The notes: generated from the letters alone by a model not told the origin. A stretch of 64,000 bases of DNA from JBBRHQ01 sp963720735 (GCA_963720735.1 CAVRGL010000005.1:1-64000), one strand, 5' to 3'. Positions 27,421 through 36,943 are shown, counted from the stretch's first letter. Translations and numbers: made by a program.

Positions 27421-29700
27421 GTGCCCGAAGTCACGACCGCCCATGCGACCTGCCCCCTTTGCGAGGCGACATGCGGGCTGGAGCTGAAGCTCTCGGGCGA
27501 GCAGGTGACCTCGGTCCGCGGCGATGCCGCCGACGTCTTCAGCCACGGTTTCATCTGCCCCAAGGGGGCCAGCGTCGCAGCGCTCGAGTCCGACCCCGAC
27601 CGCCTCCGCACCCCCATGGTCAAGCGCAACGGCCGCTTCGAGGAGGCGAGCTGGGACGAGGCGTTCGCCGAGATCGACCGCCGCCTGCCGCCGATCCTCG
27701 AGCAGCACGGCCGCGACTCGATCGGCGTCTACGTCGGCAACCCCGCCGCCCACAACATGGCCGCGCTGCTCTACGGGCGGGTCCTGTTCAAGGCGCTCGG
27801 GACCCGCAACATCTTCACCGCGACCACGGTCGACCAGATGCCGAAGCAGGTCTCCTGCGCCCACATGTTCGGTGGCGCGCTCAGCGTCCCGGTGCCCGAC
27901 CTCGATCGCACCGAGCACCTGCTGATCCTCGGCGCCAACCCGCTCGCCTCCAACGGCAGCCTGATGACCGCCCCCGACGTGCGCGGCCGCCTGCGGCGGA
28001 TCCGCGAGCGCGGTGGCAGGGTCGTCGTCATCGACCCCCGTCGCACTCGCACCGCCGAGGAGGCCGACGAGCACCACTTCATCCGGCCGGGCACCGACGC
28101 GCTGCTGCTGGCGGCGATCGCCAACCTGCTGTTCGCCGAGGACCGGGTCGAGGTCGGGAGGCTCGCCGAGCACCTCAACGGGCTCGACCTGGTGCGGGCC
28201 GCGGTGAAGCCGTTCACTCCAGAGGCGGCGGCCGGCCCGACCGGCATCCCGGCCGGCGAGATCGCCCGCATCGCCCACGAGCTGGCGGCGGCGGACCGCG
28301 CTGCCGTCTACGGGCGGATCGGCACCTGCACCCAGGAGTTCGGCACGCTCGCCAGCTGGCTGGTCGACGTCCTCAACGTGCTCACCGGCAACCTCGACCG
28401 GGAGGGCGGGGCGATGTTCACCGAGGCCGCCGCCGGGCAGAGCAACTCCTCGGGCCGGCCCGGGAGCGGTCGCGGCTTCCTGCCCGGCCGCTGGCAGAGC
28501 CGGGTCCGAGGCCTGCCGGAGGCGTTCGGCGAGCTCCCCGTCGCCTGCCTGGCGGAGGAGATCGACACCCCGGGCGAGGGCCAGATCAGGGCGATGCTGA
28601 CGATGGCCGGCAACCCGGCGCTCTCGACCCCGGACTCGGGGCGGCTCGGGCGGGCGCTGGACTCGCTCGAGCTGATGGTCTGCCTCGACGTCTACGTCAA
28701 CGAGACCACCCGCCACGCCGACGTCATCCTCCCCGGCCCCTCCCCGCTTCGGCGCTCCCACTACGACATCGCCCTCTACCAGCTGGCGGTGCGAAACGTC
28801 GCCAACTACTCGCCGGCGGTCCTGCCGCCCGACCCGGCGCTGCCGGACGAATGGCGCAACATCCTGCGCCTCACCGGGATCGTCACCGGCCAGGGCCCGG
28901 CGGCGGATGTCGACGCGATCGACGACTTCGTCGCGGCCGAGGCGGTGAAGCGAGAGGTTGGGATGCCCGGATCGCGGCTCGCCGGCCGCGACCCCGCCAA
29001 GCTGCTCGAGGTGCTCCGGCCCCGAACCGGCCCCGAGCGCCTGCTCGACCTGCTGGTCCGGGCCGGACCCTACGGCGACCGCTTCGGAGAGGACCCCGTC
29101 GGGCTGACCCTGGCCCGGCTGGAGGAGACCCCGCACGGGGTCGATCTCGGCCCGCTCCGGCCTCGCCTCCCGGGCTCGCTCCGCACCGCCAGCGGCAGGA
29201 TCGAGCTGGCCCCGGAGCCGATCATCGCCGACCTGCCGCGACTCGAGAAGGCGCTGGGGCGCCGCGCGAACGGCGGCATGGTCCTGGTCGGGAGGCGCAA
29301 CCTCCGCTCGAACAACTCCTGGATGCACAACGTGCCCCGACTGGTCAGCGGCCCCCCGCAGTGCACCGCGCAGGTCAACCCCGACGACGCGGAGCGCCTT
29401 GGGCTTGCCGACGGCGAGCCGGCCACGGTCAGCTCCGAGGCGGGGTCGATCGAGGTCCCGGTCGAGGTCACCGACGCGGTGATGCCGGGGGTCGTCAGCA
29501 TCCCCCACGGCTGGGGCCACGACGGCGAGGGGGTCGAGCTCTCGGTCGCCCGCGAGCACGCCGGATCGAACAGCAATGTCCTCGCCCGCTCCGACCTGAT
29601 CGACCCCCTCTCGGGCAACGCCGTGCTGAACGGGATCCCGGTCGAGGTATCGGCGGTCGTGCCGGCGGAGGATCGCCTCGGCGAAGCCTCCGCCGTCTGA
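27421..29700 (+). CDS. Molybdopterin oxidoreductase (formate dehydrogenase-like)
   Basis: A 759-residue bis-MGD enzyme. The N-terminal [4Fe-4S] site is C11-x2-C14-x3-C18 plus C46 in GFICPKG. The molybdopterin-binding core has YVGNPAAHN, LLILGANPLASN and VVVIDPRRTRTAEEADEHHFIRPGTDALLLAAI. The C-terminal MopB-binding domain has LRSNNSWMHNVPRLV, AQVNPDDAERLGL and SIPHGWGHD. No Cys or selenocysteine is obvious at the Mo ligand position, where VDQMPKQVS stands. It starts with GTG at 27421 and diverges from clpP across 57 bases. No electron-transfer or chaperone subunit adjoins it. The absence of a twin-arginine signal suggests a cytoplasmic enzyme. Confidence 0.88.
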   Translation: MPEVTTAHATCPLCEATCGLELKLSGEQVTSVRGDAADVFSHGFICPKGASVAALESDPDRLRTPMVKRNGRFEEASWDEAFAEIDRRLPPILEQHGRDSIGVYVGNPAAHNMAALLYGRVLFKALGTRNIFTATTVDQMPKQVSCAHMFGGALSVPVPDLDRTEHLLILGANPLASNGSLMTAPDVRGRLRRIRERGGRVVVIDPRRTRTAEEADEHHFIRPGTDALLLAAIANLLFAEDRVEVGRLAEHLNGLDLVRAAVKPFTPEAAAGPTGIPAGEIARIAHELAAADRAAVYGRIGTCTQEFGTLASWLVDVLNVLTGNLDREGGAMFTEAAAGQSNSSGRPGSGRGFLPGRWQSRVRGLPEAFGELPVACLAEEIDTPGEGQIRAMLTMAGNPALSTPDSGRLGRALDSLELMVCLDVYVNETTRHADVILPGPSPLRRSHYDIALYQLAVRNVANYSPAVLPPDPALPDEWRNILRLTGIVTGQGPAADVDAIDDFVAAEAVKREVGMPGSRLAGRDPAKLLEVLRPRTGPERLLDLLVRAGPYGDRFGEDPVGLTLARLEETPHGVDLGPLRPRLPGSLRTASGRIELAPEPIIADLPRLEKALGRRANGGMVLVGRRNLRSNNSWMHNVPRLVSGPPQCTAQVNPDDAERLGLADGEPATVSSEAGSIEVPVEVTDAVMPGVVSIPHGWGHDGEGVELSVAREHAGSNSNVLARSDLIDPLSGNAVLNGIPVEVSAVVPAEDRLGEASAV

Positions 29701-29713
29701 GCGAGCTACTGCG

Positions 29714-31096
29714 CTAGCCGTCTCCCGGGGTCCACAGCGAACCCGCCTCCTGGTGCTCGTCATCGGGGGTCCACAGCCGCTCGCGCGCCTCGGCCTGCGC
29801 CAGGGGGATCGGCTCGGCCGACTCGACGATCACCTCGATCGCCTTGCGGGTGCGGAGATCCTGGCTGACAAGCGAGTCCCGGCCCTCCCGCCGGAGGCGC
29901 TCGAGCAGCTTTTCGGGGGTGGTGCGCTCATGCTCGGCGGTGTGCTCGAGGGCTTCCACCATCTCCTCGTCGGAGACCTCGATCGCCTCCGCTTCCGCGA
30001 CCGCCGCCAGCACCGCCTCACGGCGCAGGTCACGCTCGACGTCGGGCTTTGACTCCTCGATTAGCTGCTCGCGGCTGCGGCCCTGCATCTGCAGGTAGGT
30101 GTTCGGATCGATGCCACGGCCGGCGAGCTGGCGCTCGACTCCCTGCCAGCGCTCCTCGGCCCGGGCCTCGACGATCTCCTCGGGGATCTCGACGCTGGCG
30201 GCATCGGCGGCCGCGTCGATCGCCGCCATCCGGAAGTCCTGCTCGATCCGCTCCTCGGCGGCTTCCGAGAGCTTCTCGACGATGTCCGCGCGCAGCTCGG
30301 CGAGCGTGTCGAACTCGGAGGCCTCGGAGGCGAAGTCGTCGTCGAGATCGGGCAGGATCTTTTCCCGGACCTCCTTGACCGTGACCGCAAAGCTCGCGTC
30401 CCGGCCGGCGAGCTGCTCGGCCCGGTAGTCGTCGGGAAAGCTCACCTCGACCTGATGCTCGCTCCCGGGCTCGGCGCCGGCAAGTTGCTCCTCGAACCCC
30501 TCGATGAACTGCCCCCGCCCCAGCTCGAGAAGCTGGTCGTGGCCCTCTCCGCCCTCGAACAGCTCGCCGTCCACCGTGCCCGCGAAGTCGATCAGCAGCA
30601 CATCGCCCTCGGCCGCGGCCCGCTCGACCGGCTCCAGCCGCGCCATGCCCTCCCGGATCCGCTCCAGCTCGCGATCGACTATGTCGTCGGGAACCCCGGG
30701 GTCGGCCCGGCCCACCTCGAGGCCCTTGTAGCTGCCGAGCTTCGCTTGTGGGCGCACCCGTACCTCGAACTTGAAGCCGAGCGGCTGCCCCTCCTCATCG
30801 GGGGCCGAGGTGATCTCGATCTCCGGGTCGCCGACCGTGCTGACGCCGGAGTCGAGCACCGCTTGCTCGTACCACTCCGGAAGCGCGTCGCGCAGCGCCT
30901 GCTCGAAGACCGGGCCGAAGCCGAGCTGCTGGAGCACCAGACGCGGTGGCACCTTGCCCTTGCGAAACCCGGGTAACCGCATCTCCCGGCCGAGGGCGCG
31001 AGCGGCCCGTTGCACGCGCCTGTCGACGTCGGCGGCGGGCACCTCGGCCTCGACCCGCGCACGTGAGTCCTCCAGCTCGGAGACGGTCGTCTGCAT
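29714..31096 (-). CDS. tig: Trigger factor
   Basis: Ribosome-bound chaperone with peptidyl-prolyl isomerase activity. Its 460 residues include the ribosome-binding signature LPGFRKGKVPPRLVLQQLG, the FKBP domain (EGDVLLIDFAGTVDGELFEGGEGHDQ, FIEGFEEQLAG, VSFPDDY) and the helical C-terminus. The tail ends with a duplicated LWTP motif (RLWTPDDEHQEAG then SLWTPGDG), which is unusual. It lies tail-to-tail with the oxidoreductase gene, 13 bases apart. Confidence 0.96.
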   Translation of the reverse strand: MQTTVSELEDSRARVEAEVPAADVDRRVQRAARALGREMRLPGFRKGKVPPRLVLQQLGFGPVFEQALRDALPEWYEQAVLDSGVSTVGDPEIEITSAPDEEGQPLGFKFEVRVRPQAKLGSYKGLEVGRADPGVPDDIVDRELERIREGMARLEPVERAAAEGDVLLIDFAGTVDGELFEGGEGHDQLLELGRGQFIEGFEEQLAGAEPGSEHQVEVSFPDDYRAEQLAGRDASFAVTVKEVREKILPDLDDDFASEASEFDTLAELRADIVEKLSEAAEERIEQDFRMAAIDAAADAASVEIPEEIVEARAEERWQGVERQLAGRGIDPNTYLQMQGRSREQLIEESKPDVERDLRREAVLAAVAEAEAIEVSDEEMVEALEHTAEHERTTPEKLLERLRREGRDSLVSQDLRTRKAIEVIVESAEPIPLAQAEARERLWTPDDEHQEAGSLWTPGDG

Positions 31097-31128
31097 CGGC
31101 GGCTGAATCTAGAGCAATCGCCGACTGT

Positions 31129-31248
31129 CTAGCCTCGCCCCGCACTCCCCCGCAGGAGCAGCGCCCCGAGGTCGATCAGGAAGGCGACCACCCGCCCCGG
31201 CGGGCCGGTCACCAGCCAGGCCCGTGGATCAGCCCGCCTCCGCCTCAT
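31129..31248 (-). CDS. 39-residue putative membrane peptide overlapping the ctaG end
   Basis: The ATG at 31248 gives MRRRRADPRAWLVTGPPGRV followed by VAFLIDLGALLLRGSAGRG. A basic N-terminus and a short hydrophobic stretch suggest a small membrane-associated peptide. It overlaps the last 20 bases of the CtaG gene in another frame and precedes tig by 32 bases on the same strand. No family is recognised; coding potential rests on the helix and on placement. Confidence 0.4.
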   Translation of the reverse strand: MRRRRADPRAWLVTGPPGRVVAFLIDLGALLLRGSAGRG

Positions 31249-32143
31249 GCTCCCCCCCGCCGGCGGCCAGCCGCTTCTCCAACAGCTCTCCGTGACCTGC
31301 TGCGACCGCCCGGCCCGCCCGCCGTTCCTCCAGCGGGTAGCCGCGGTCGACGGCGAGGTCGAGCAGGCGCTGCTTCTCGGTCCCCTCGCGAGCGGCTTCG
31401 AGGAAGGTCCAGGCGAGGACGCCGAGCAAGAGGAAGGTCCCCTCGACCATCATGATCATGCCGGCGGTGCTCTGGTCGGCGATCGCCGAGACCCCCCAGT
31501 GGCGCTCGCCGGGAGCGTAGATTGGGTAGAGCACCGTCCCCGACCACATCAGCACGTTGCCGAGGATGGCGCCGGTGAAGCGGACCGCGATCACGTAGCC
31601 GACCTTCCAGCCGGCCCCGAACCAGTCAGGCTTCGGCAGCGGCCCGAACACGGGCATCCACATCAGGCAGCCGAAGAAGAGGAAGCAGGTGTGCTCGAGC
31701 GCGTGCACCGGAGCGGCCCCGTAGGCGTCCTGGTAGATCGCCGGCATATGCCAGAAGAAGAGGTTGAGCGCCCACAGCGGCAGCGCCACGGCCGGGTGGG
31801 CGAGAACCCTGAGACGGTCGAAGAAGCGGATCGCCAGGATCGGCTGAAGCAGCGGGCCGGTGAGCCCCAGGACAAGCAGCAGGGTGGCGATGTCGCCGAT
31901 CAGCAGGTGCTCGCACATGTGAGCGAGGACGAGCTCGTCGGCGATGTCGCCGATCGGCGAGAACAGGGCAACGCCGATCACCAGCAGCCCCGAGGCGAAG
32001 CAGACCTGGCGCCAGACCGGCACCGCCCTGCCCTTCCCCGCCAGGGTGAGCGCCCGCTTCGCGTAGAGCGCGGCCGCGACCGTGATCGGGACCAGCTCGA
32101 GGGGCGCGAAGACACCGCTTACATGGGCGAGCGGCAGGCTCAC
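31229..32143 (-). CDS. ctaG: CtaG-family cytochrome c oxidase assembly protein
   Basis: Integral membrane protein of the caa3-type CtaG family, thought to assist copper-centre or oxidase assembly. Its 304 residues have about seven membrane segments. Family His residues stand in VLAHMCEHLLIGDIATLLLVLGL, FFWHMPAIYQDAYG and HALEHTCFLFFGCLMWMPV. A polar C-terminal tail of about 50 residues follows the last helix. No oxidase structural genes are nearby. It is divergent from the ferritin-like gene across 69 bases. Confidence 0.88.
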   Translation of the reverse strand: MSLPLAHVSGVFAPLELVPITVAAALYAKRALTLAGKGRAVPVWRQVCFASGLLVIGVALFSPIGDIADELVLAHMCEHLLIGDIATLLLVLGLTGPLLQPILAIRFFDRLRVLAHPAVALPLWALNLFFWHMPAIYQDAYGAAPVHALEHTCFLFFGCLMWMPVFGPLPKPDWFGAGWKVGYVIAVRFTGAILGNVLMWSGTVLYPIYAPGERHWGVSAIADQSTAGMIMMVEGTFLLLGVLAWTFLEAAREGTEKQRLLDLAVDRGYPLEERRAGRAVAAGHGELLEKRLAAGGGEHEAEAG

Positions 32144-32212
32144 GGTTTTCAGCGTAGCGGCGTCGGGGTAGGGCGATGGTAGTTTCTGCCGACACCGAGC
32201 AAAGGAGCTTCA

Positions 32213-32722
32213 GTGAGCCAAACGACTGCCGGCGAGGGCATCCTCGCCGACGAGAATCAGGAGAAGCGAGAGCAGATCATCGAGATGCTCTCCAAGGCCT
32301 ACTGGATGGAGATCGAGACCGTGATGAGCTACATCGCCAACTCGGTCAACCCCGACGGGGTGCGAGCCCAGGAGATCATCGAGTCGCTGAAGGCGGACAT
32401 CACCGAGGAGCTCGGCCACGCACAGCAGTACGCCGACCGGATCAAGGAGCTCTACGGCGTCGTCCCCGGATCGATGCAGTTCGCAGCTGAGCAGGACTTC
32501 CTGCAGCCGCCCGAGCATCAGACCGACATCGTCCACGTGATCAAGGGCGTGATCGCCGCCGAGTCCGGGGCGATCGAGTGGTACACGCGGATCGTCGCGG
32601 AGACCGATCAGGTCGATCCGGTCACCCAGGACATGGTGATCGCGATCCTCCATGACGAGCAGGGCCACAAGCGCCTGTTCGAGGGCTTCCTGCGCGAGTA
32701 CGAAGCCGAGGGGCTCGCGTAG
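32213..32722 (+). CDS. Ferritin-like di-iron protein
   Basis: A 169-residue four-helix protein of the ferritin/bacterioferritin group. Ligand-type residues are visible as EIETVMSYIANS, EELGHAQQYADRI (ExxH), AESGAIEWYTRIV and HDEQGHKRLFEGF (ExxH), matching a di-iron site. The GTG start at 32213 follows a good AAAGGAG site. It could store iron or oxidise it. It is 19 bases upstream of the GH15 gene, possibly co-transcribed. Confidence 0.88.
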   Translation: MSQTTAGEGILADENQEKREQIIEMLSKAYWMEIETVMSYIANSVNPDGVRAQEIIESLKADITEELGHAQQYADRIKELYGVVPGSMQFAAEQDFLQPPEHQTDIVHVIKGVIAAESGAIEWYTRIVAETDQVDPVTQDMVIAILHDEQGHKRLFEGFLREYEAEGLA

Positions 32723-32741
32723 GGCCGCGCGGCCGGCGCTG

Positions 32742-34637
32742 ATGGGGGGCGAGAACAGCGGCGGCTTTCCCGGCATCGGCGGCTACGGGTTCCTCTCCGA
32801 CTGCCACACCAGCGCCCTGGTCTCCTACGACGGCTCGGTCGAGTGGCTCTGCCTGCCCTGCTTCGACTCGCCCAGCGTCTTCGCGGCGCTGCTCGACCGC
32901 GGCGCCGGGCATTTCAGGATCTGGCCCAAGGGAGTGGTCGTCCCGATCGGCCGCCGCTACGAGCCGGGGACGCTGATAACCGAGACGACCTGGGTGACGG
33001 ACACGGGCTGGGTGCTGCTGATCGACTCGCTCTCGATCGGCGAGTGGGCGCCCGAGGGTGGCGACAGCGGCCGCCCGCAGACCGGGCACGAGTCGGACTG
33101 CTCGCTGCTGCGGGTCGCGCGCTGCATCGACGGCGAGGTCGACCTGCAGCTCGAGTGCCTTCCCCGCTTCAACTACGGCGCCGTGGCTCCCACCTGGAGC
33201 GGGGGCGACCTCGGGATCGCGATCGCCGAAGGGGACGGCGTGCAGCTCACCGTCAACACCGACTTCGAGCTGAGTGTCTCCGGCGAGGCGGCCCACGGCG
33301 CCATCCACCTGCGCGAGGACGAGTCGGCGTTCTGCGCGATCGACTGGAACCCGGAGCTGGGCGGGCCGCGGAGTGCCCCCGAGGCGCTCGAGCGGCTCGA
33401 GTCGACCCGGGAGTTCTGGCGCGAATGGCTGCGCCACGGAAATTTCCCCGACCACCCCTGGCGCATACACCTGCAACGCTCGGCGCTGGTCCTGAAGGGC
33501 CTCACACACGCCCCGACCGGAGCGATCGTCGCGGCCGCGACCACCTCGCTGCCCGAGACGCCCGGCGGCGAGCGCAACTGGGACTACCGCTACTCCTGGA
33601 TCCGCGACTCGACCTTCTCGCTGTGGGCGATGCACACCCTCGGTTTCGACCAGGAGGCCCGCGACTTCATGGCGTTCCTCGTCCGCATCCTGACCAAGGA
33701 GCCGGGCCTGCAGATCATGTACGGGGTGGACGGGCGCAAGGACCTGACCGAGAGCATCCTCGACCACCTCTCCGGCTATGCGGGCTCCCGCCCGGTGCGG
33801 ATCGGCAACGGCGCCTACTCGCAGCGCCAGAACGACGTCTGGGGCGCGATCATGGACTCCGTCTACCTCCACGCCAAGGCGATCCGGAACTTCCCTGAGC
33901 GTCACTGGGAGCTCCTGGTGCGAACTGTCGAGTCCGCAATCGAGGCCTGGCCGGAGCCCGACCAGGGAATATGGGAGGCGCGGGGGGAGCCGAAGCACTA
34001 TGTCTCCTCGAAGCTGATGATCTGGGTCGCGGTCGACCGCGGGCGCCGGTTGGCGACGGATCGGGGCGAGTCCGAGCTGGCCGAGCGATGGGCGGGAATC
34101 GCCGATCAGATCAAGGATGAGATCCTCGAGCGCGGGGTCAGGGAAAACGTCTTTCGCCAGCACTACGAGACCGACGCCCTGGACGCCTCCACCCTGCTGA
34201 TCCCACTGCTCCGCTTCCTGCCGCCCGACGACGAGCGGATCAAGGCGACCGTCCTGGCGATCGAGCGCGATCTAACCGCGCACGGGTTGGTGCTGCGCTA
34301 CCTGACCGAGGAGACCGACGATGGGCTTCACGGCGTGGAGGGCTCCTTCCTTATCTGCTCCTTCTGGCTGGTCTCGGCGCTCTCGGAGATCGGCGAGTCG
34401 ACTCGGGCCCGGCTGCTGTGCGAGCGCCTCCTGGAGGCGGCCGGCTGGCTCGATCTCTACGCCGAAGAGCTCGACCCAGTCTCCGGCCGGCACCTGGGCA
34501 ACTTCCCGCAGGCCTTCACCCACCTGGCGCTGATCAACGCCGTGTCCCACGTGATCGCCGACGAAAAACGTGAGGGCGGGCCGGGCCAGATGACCGCAGT
34601 GTTCACCGAGATGGGCGGAGTGCGCGAGGACGCCTGA
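32742..34637 (+). CDS. GH15 glycoside hydrolase (trehalase or glucoamylase type)
   Basis: A 631-residue cytosolic enzyme. The N-terminal beta-sandwich has IGGYGFLSDCHTSALVSYDGSVEWLCLPCFDSPSVFAALLD, typical of the actinobacterial trehalase-like GH15 group. The (alpha/alpha)6 barrel has NWDYRYSWIRDSTFSLWAM, the general acid Glu in DQGIWEARGEPKHYVSSKLMIWVA, and the base Glu in GVEGSFLICSFWLV. No signal peptide is seen. The ATG at 32742 fits the domain start; the open frame further upstream is ferritin sequence out of phase. Probable substrates are trehalose or alpha-glucans. Confidence 0.9.
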   Translation: MGGENSGGFPGIGGYGFLSDCHTSALVSYDGSVEWLCLPCFDSPSVFAALLDRGAGHFRIWPKGVVVPIGRRYEPGTLITETTWVTDTGWVLLIDSLSIGEWAPEGGDSGRPQTGHESDCSLLRVARCIDGEVDLQLECLPRFNYGAVAPTWSGGDLGIAIAEGDGVQLTVNTDFELSVSGEAAHGAIHLREDESAFCAIDWNPELGGPRSAPEALERLESTREFWREWLRHGNFPDHPWRIHLQRSALVLKGLTHAPTGAIVAAATTSLPETPGGERNWDYRYSWIRDSTFSLWAMHTLGFDQEARDFMAFLVRILTKEPGLQIMYGVDGRKDLTESILDHLSGYAGSRPVRIGNGAYSQRQNDVWGAIMDSVYLHAKAIRNFPERHWELLVRTVESAIEAWPEPDQGIWEARGEPKHYVSSKLMIWVAVDRGRRLATDRGESELAERWAGIADQIKDEILERGVRENVFRQHYETDALDASTLLIPLLRFLPPDDERIKATVLAIERDLTAHGLVLRYLTEETDDGLHGVEGSFLICSFWLVSALSEIGESTRARLLCERLLEAAGWLDLYAEELDPVSGRHLGNFPQAFTHLALINAVSHVIADEKREGGPGQMTAVFTEMGGVREDA

Positions 34638-34659
34638 CCTGCTCTGCCGGCGCTAACAC

Positions 34660-35029
34660 CTAGGGCTGGTAGGTGCCGAAGCTCCAGAGGTTGCCCTCAG
34701 GGTCGCGGACCGAGAAGTCGCGCGAGCCGTAGTCCTGGTCGCGTGAGGCCCCGGACCACCTCGGCGCCCGCTCCGGTGGCCCGCTGGAACAGGGCGTCCG
34801 GCTCCTCGGTGACCAGGTACATCCATCCCTGGCCCTCGTGAGAGCCGAAGTCGTCCTCCTTGGCCGAGCCCATCATCACCAGGCAGCCGCGATAGGCCAG
34901 CTCGGCGTGGACGACGAGGCCACCGTCCGTATGGACCTCGTGCTGCTCGAAGCCGAAGGCCTGCTCCAGCCAATCGATCGCCGCCCGGGCGTCGCGATAG
35001 CGCAACGACGGGAAGATCGTCTGGGTCAT
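34660..35029 (-). CDS. VOC (glyoxalase-fold) protein, apparent frameshift
   Basis: Begins MTQTIFPSLRYRDARAAIDWLEQAFGFE, the usual start of PhnB/VOC proteins, and runs to AGAEVVRGLT. The frame then changes. The expected end, QDYGSRDFSVRDPEGNLWSFGTY, is present in the next frame and stops at 34660. One missing base near 34740-34745 explains it, leaving a protein of about 122 residues. The fold suggests a metal-dependent dioxygenase, isomerase or resistance protein; none can be chosen. Confidence 0.8.
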
Positions 35030-35067
35030 CCGTCCTCCTCCGCTCGGTTCGCTGGTTCAATCCCCCG

Positions 35068-36090
35068 ATGCCAAAGCTTGCCAGCCGGGCCGGGCTCGCC
35101 GCCGCCACCCTGGCGCTCGCGGCCGGGATCGGGCCGGACGCCCTCGCCGGCCAGGGGGCCGCAGGGGCTAGCTCCCTCGGCCCCTACCCCCCGCTCGGCG
35201 GCTGCCCGGTCTTCCCCGCCCCGCCAGGATCGCTGTCCCCGCGGTCCCGCTCGCTTCCCGACCAGCGTGCCTGGAACCAGGACATCTCCAGGGCCCCGGT
35301 CGCCCGCCGCTCGGGCGCGATCATCGCCTTCATCGACGCCCACGGCGGGGACCACCTGCATCCGGACTTCGGCTCGCCGCGCGCCTATGGCATGCCCTAC
35401 ACGGTGGTCGGACGCCGCCAGCACCGGCTCCCGGTCCACTACACCGCCTACGGGAGTGAGAGCGACCGGGGCCCCTTCCCGATCCCCAGGTGGGCGCCGA
35501 TCGAGGGCGGGCGCCACAGCGACGACGACCGCCACCTGCTGGTCGTCGACCGCTCCCGCTGCCGGCTGTACGAGCTCTACCGGGCCTTCTTCGTGCGCCT
35601 GGGGCGAGATCACTGGAACGCCGCCTCCGGAGTCGAGTGGAACCTGCGCTCGCGGGCCCTGCGAAGAGACGGTGACACCTCTGCCGACGCCGCGGGGCTG
35701 CCGATCTTCCCGGGGCTGATCCGCTACGACGAGGCCCGCCGGGGCCGCATCCGCCATGCGATCCGGATCACCTTCGACGTCACCCGCGACGCCTGGATCC
35801 ATCCCGCCTCGCACTGCGCCGGCGACTCCTCCAGCCGCAACGCCCCGCCGATGGGGCTGCGCCTGCGACTGCGCCGAGGCTACGGTCTCGGCCACTTCAG
35901 CGGCCCGGCCAAGGCGATCGCCCGGGCGCTCAAGCATTACGGGGCGATCGTCGCCGACAACGGTCAGAACTGGTTCTTCGGCGGCACCAGCGACCGCCGC
36001 TGGAATGACCAGAACCTCGACCAGCTGAAGCGGATCCCCGGCAGTGCCTTCGAGGTGGTCCGGAGCGCCGCGAAGACGCACCGCTGCTGA
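35068..36090 (+). CDS. Secreted protein of unknown function
   Basis: A 340-residue protein with a signal peptide (GLAAATLALAAGIGPDALA). The body has IIAFIDAHGGDHLHPDFGSPRAYGMPY, then VVDRSRCRLYELYRA, then HAIRITFDVTRDAWIHPASHCAGDSS and NGQNWFFGGTSD. Similar exported proteins occur across Actinobacteria without an assigned role. Conserved His, Asp and Trp residues hint at a carbohydrate- or wall-related enzyme, but no catalytic family is recognised. It is convergent with the next gene, separated by one base. Confidence 0.75.
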   Translation: MPKLASRAGLAAATLALAAGIGPDALAGQGAAGASSLGPYPPLGGCPVFPAPPGSLSPRSRSLPDQRAWNQDISRAPVARRSGAIIAFIDAHGGDHLHPDFGSPRAYGMPYTVVGRRQHRLPVHYTAYGSESDRGPFPIPRWAPIEGGRHSDDDRHLLVVDRSRCRLYELYRAFFVRLGRDHWNAASGVEWNLRSRALRRDGDTSADAAGLPIFPGLIRYDEARRGRIRHAIRITFDVTRDAWIHPASHCAGDSSSRNAPPMGLRLRLRRGYGLGHFSGPAKAIARALKHYGAIVADNGQNWFFGGTSDRRWNDQNLDQLKRIPGSAFEVVRSAAKTHRC

Positions 36091-36091
36091 G

Positions 36092-36943
36092 CTAGCGGTT
36101 CTCGGGCACGAACTTGCTGGCGAGGAAGATCGCCCCCTGCGGATCCTCGATCACCGTCATTCGCACCCAGGGACCGTCAAACGGTTCGGCGATCACCTTG
36201 CCGCCGAGCTCGCCGGCCTTCGCCGCCGTCGCGTCGGCGTCGTCGGTCGCGAAGGTGACGCTCCAGTGGGGTGGCGTGTCGGGCTCCTCGGCGGGGATCG
36301 GGTTGATGCTCGCGACCACGTCCTCGAATCCCTCCGGGCCGCCCACCTCGGCGATCATCTTGCGAAGGCCGGGATTGTCTCTCTCGAGGTAGTCCCCATA
36401 CCCCGGCAGCGTCCACATCTCGGCCCCGCCCGGGAGGGCGAGCGTCGTCCAGCCGAAGATCGAGCCATAGAACTCCTCGGCGGCTGCGGCGTCGCGGGTC
36501 GCGAGGCCGTTGAAGTTGACGGAACCGTGCTCGTTGACGATCTGCGCACCTTTCGTCTCCTTCGCCTGCCAGGCGCAGAAGACCGCTCCCTCGGGATCGG
36601 AGCAGACCGCCATCCGGCCGGCCTCCATGACGTCGAACGGCTCCATCACGACGCTTCCCCCCGCGTCGCCGACCTTCGCGGCCGTCTCGTCGGCGCTCTC
36701 GACCCAGACGTAGGTGTTCCACATCGCCATCGGCGGCGCGGCCTCGGGGATCGACCCGACCGCCGCCACGTCGCGGCCGCGCAGCCGAGCGATGAAGTAC
36801 TTGCCCTCCGAGCCCGGCGGCATCACGTCCTCGAACTGCCAGCCGAAGAGGCCGCTGTAGAAGTCGACCGCCGCCTCGGGGTCCGGCTGGCTGGTGTCGG
36901 CCCAGCAGGGAACTCCCGGGATGTAGCCGTCTCGCTCGGGCAT
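36092..36943 (-). CDS. Two-domain VOC (glyoxalase-fold) protein
   Basis: A 283-residue protein made of two VOC domains in tandem. The first starts PGVPCWADTSQPDPEAAVDFYSGLFGWQ and ends DPEGAVFCAWQ. The second starts VNFNGLATRDAAAAEEFYGSIFGWT and ends DPQGAIFLASKF. It resembles hydroxylase/glyoxalase-like proteins such as CFP-30B of mycobacteria. The ATG at 36943 matches the domain start and follows GGAG. Function unknown. Confidence 0.87.
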   Translation of the reverse strand: MPERDGYIPGVPCWADTSQPDPEAAVDFYSGLFGWQFEDVMPPGSEGKYFIARLRGRDVAAVGSIPEAAPPMAMWNTYVWVESADETAAKVGDAGGSVVMEPFDVMEAGRMAVCSDPEGAVFCAWQAKETKGAQIVNEHGSVNFNGLATRDAAAAEEFYGSIFGWTTLALPGGAEMWTLPGYGDYLERDNPGLRKMIAEVGGPEGFEDVVASINPIPAEEPDTPPHWSVTFATDDADATAAKAGELGGKVIAEPFDGPWVRMTVIEDPQGAIFLASKFVPENR

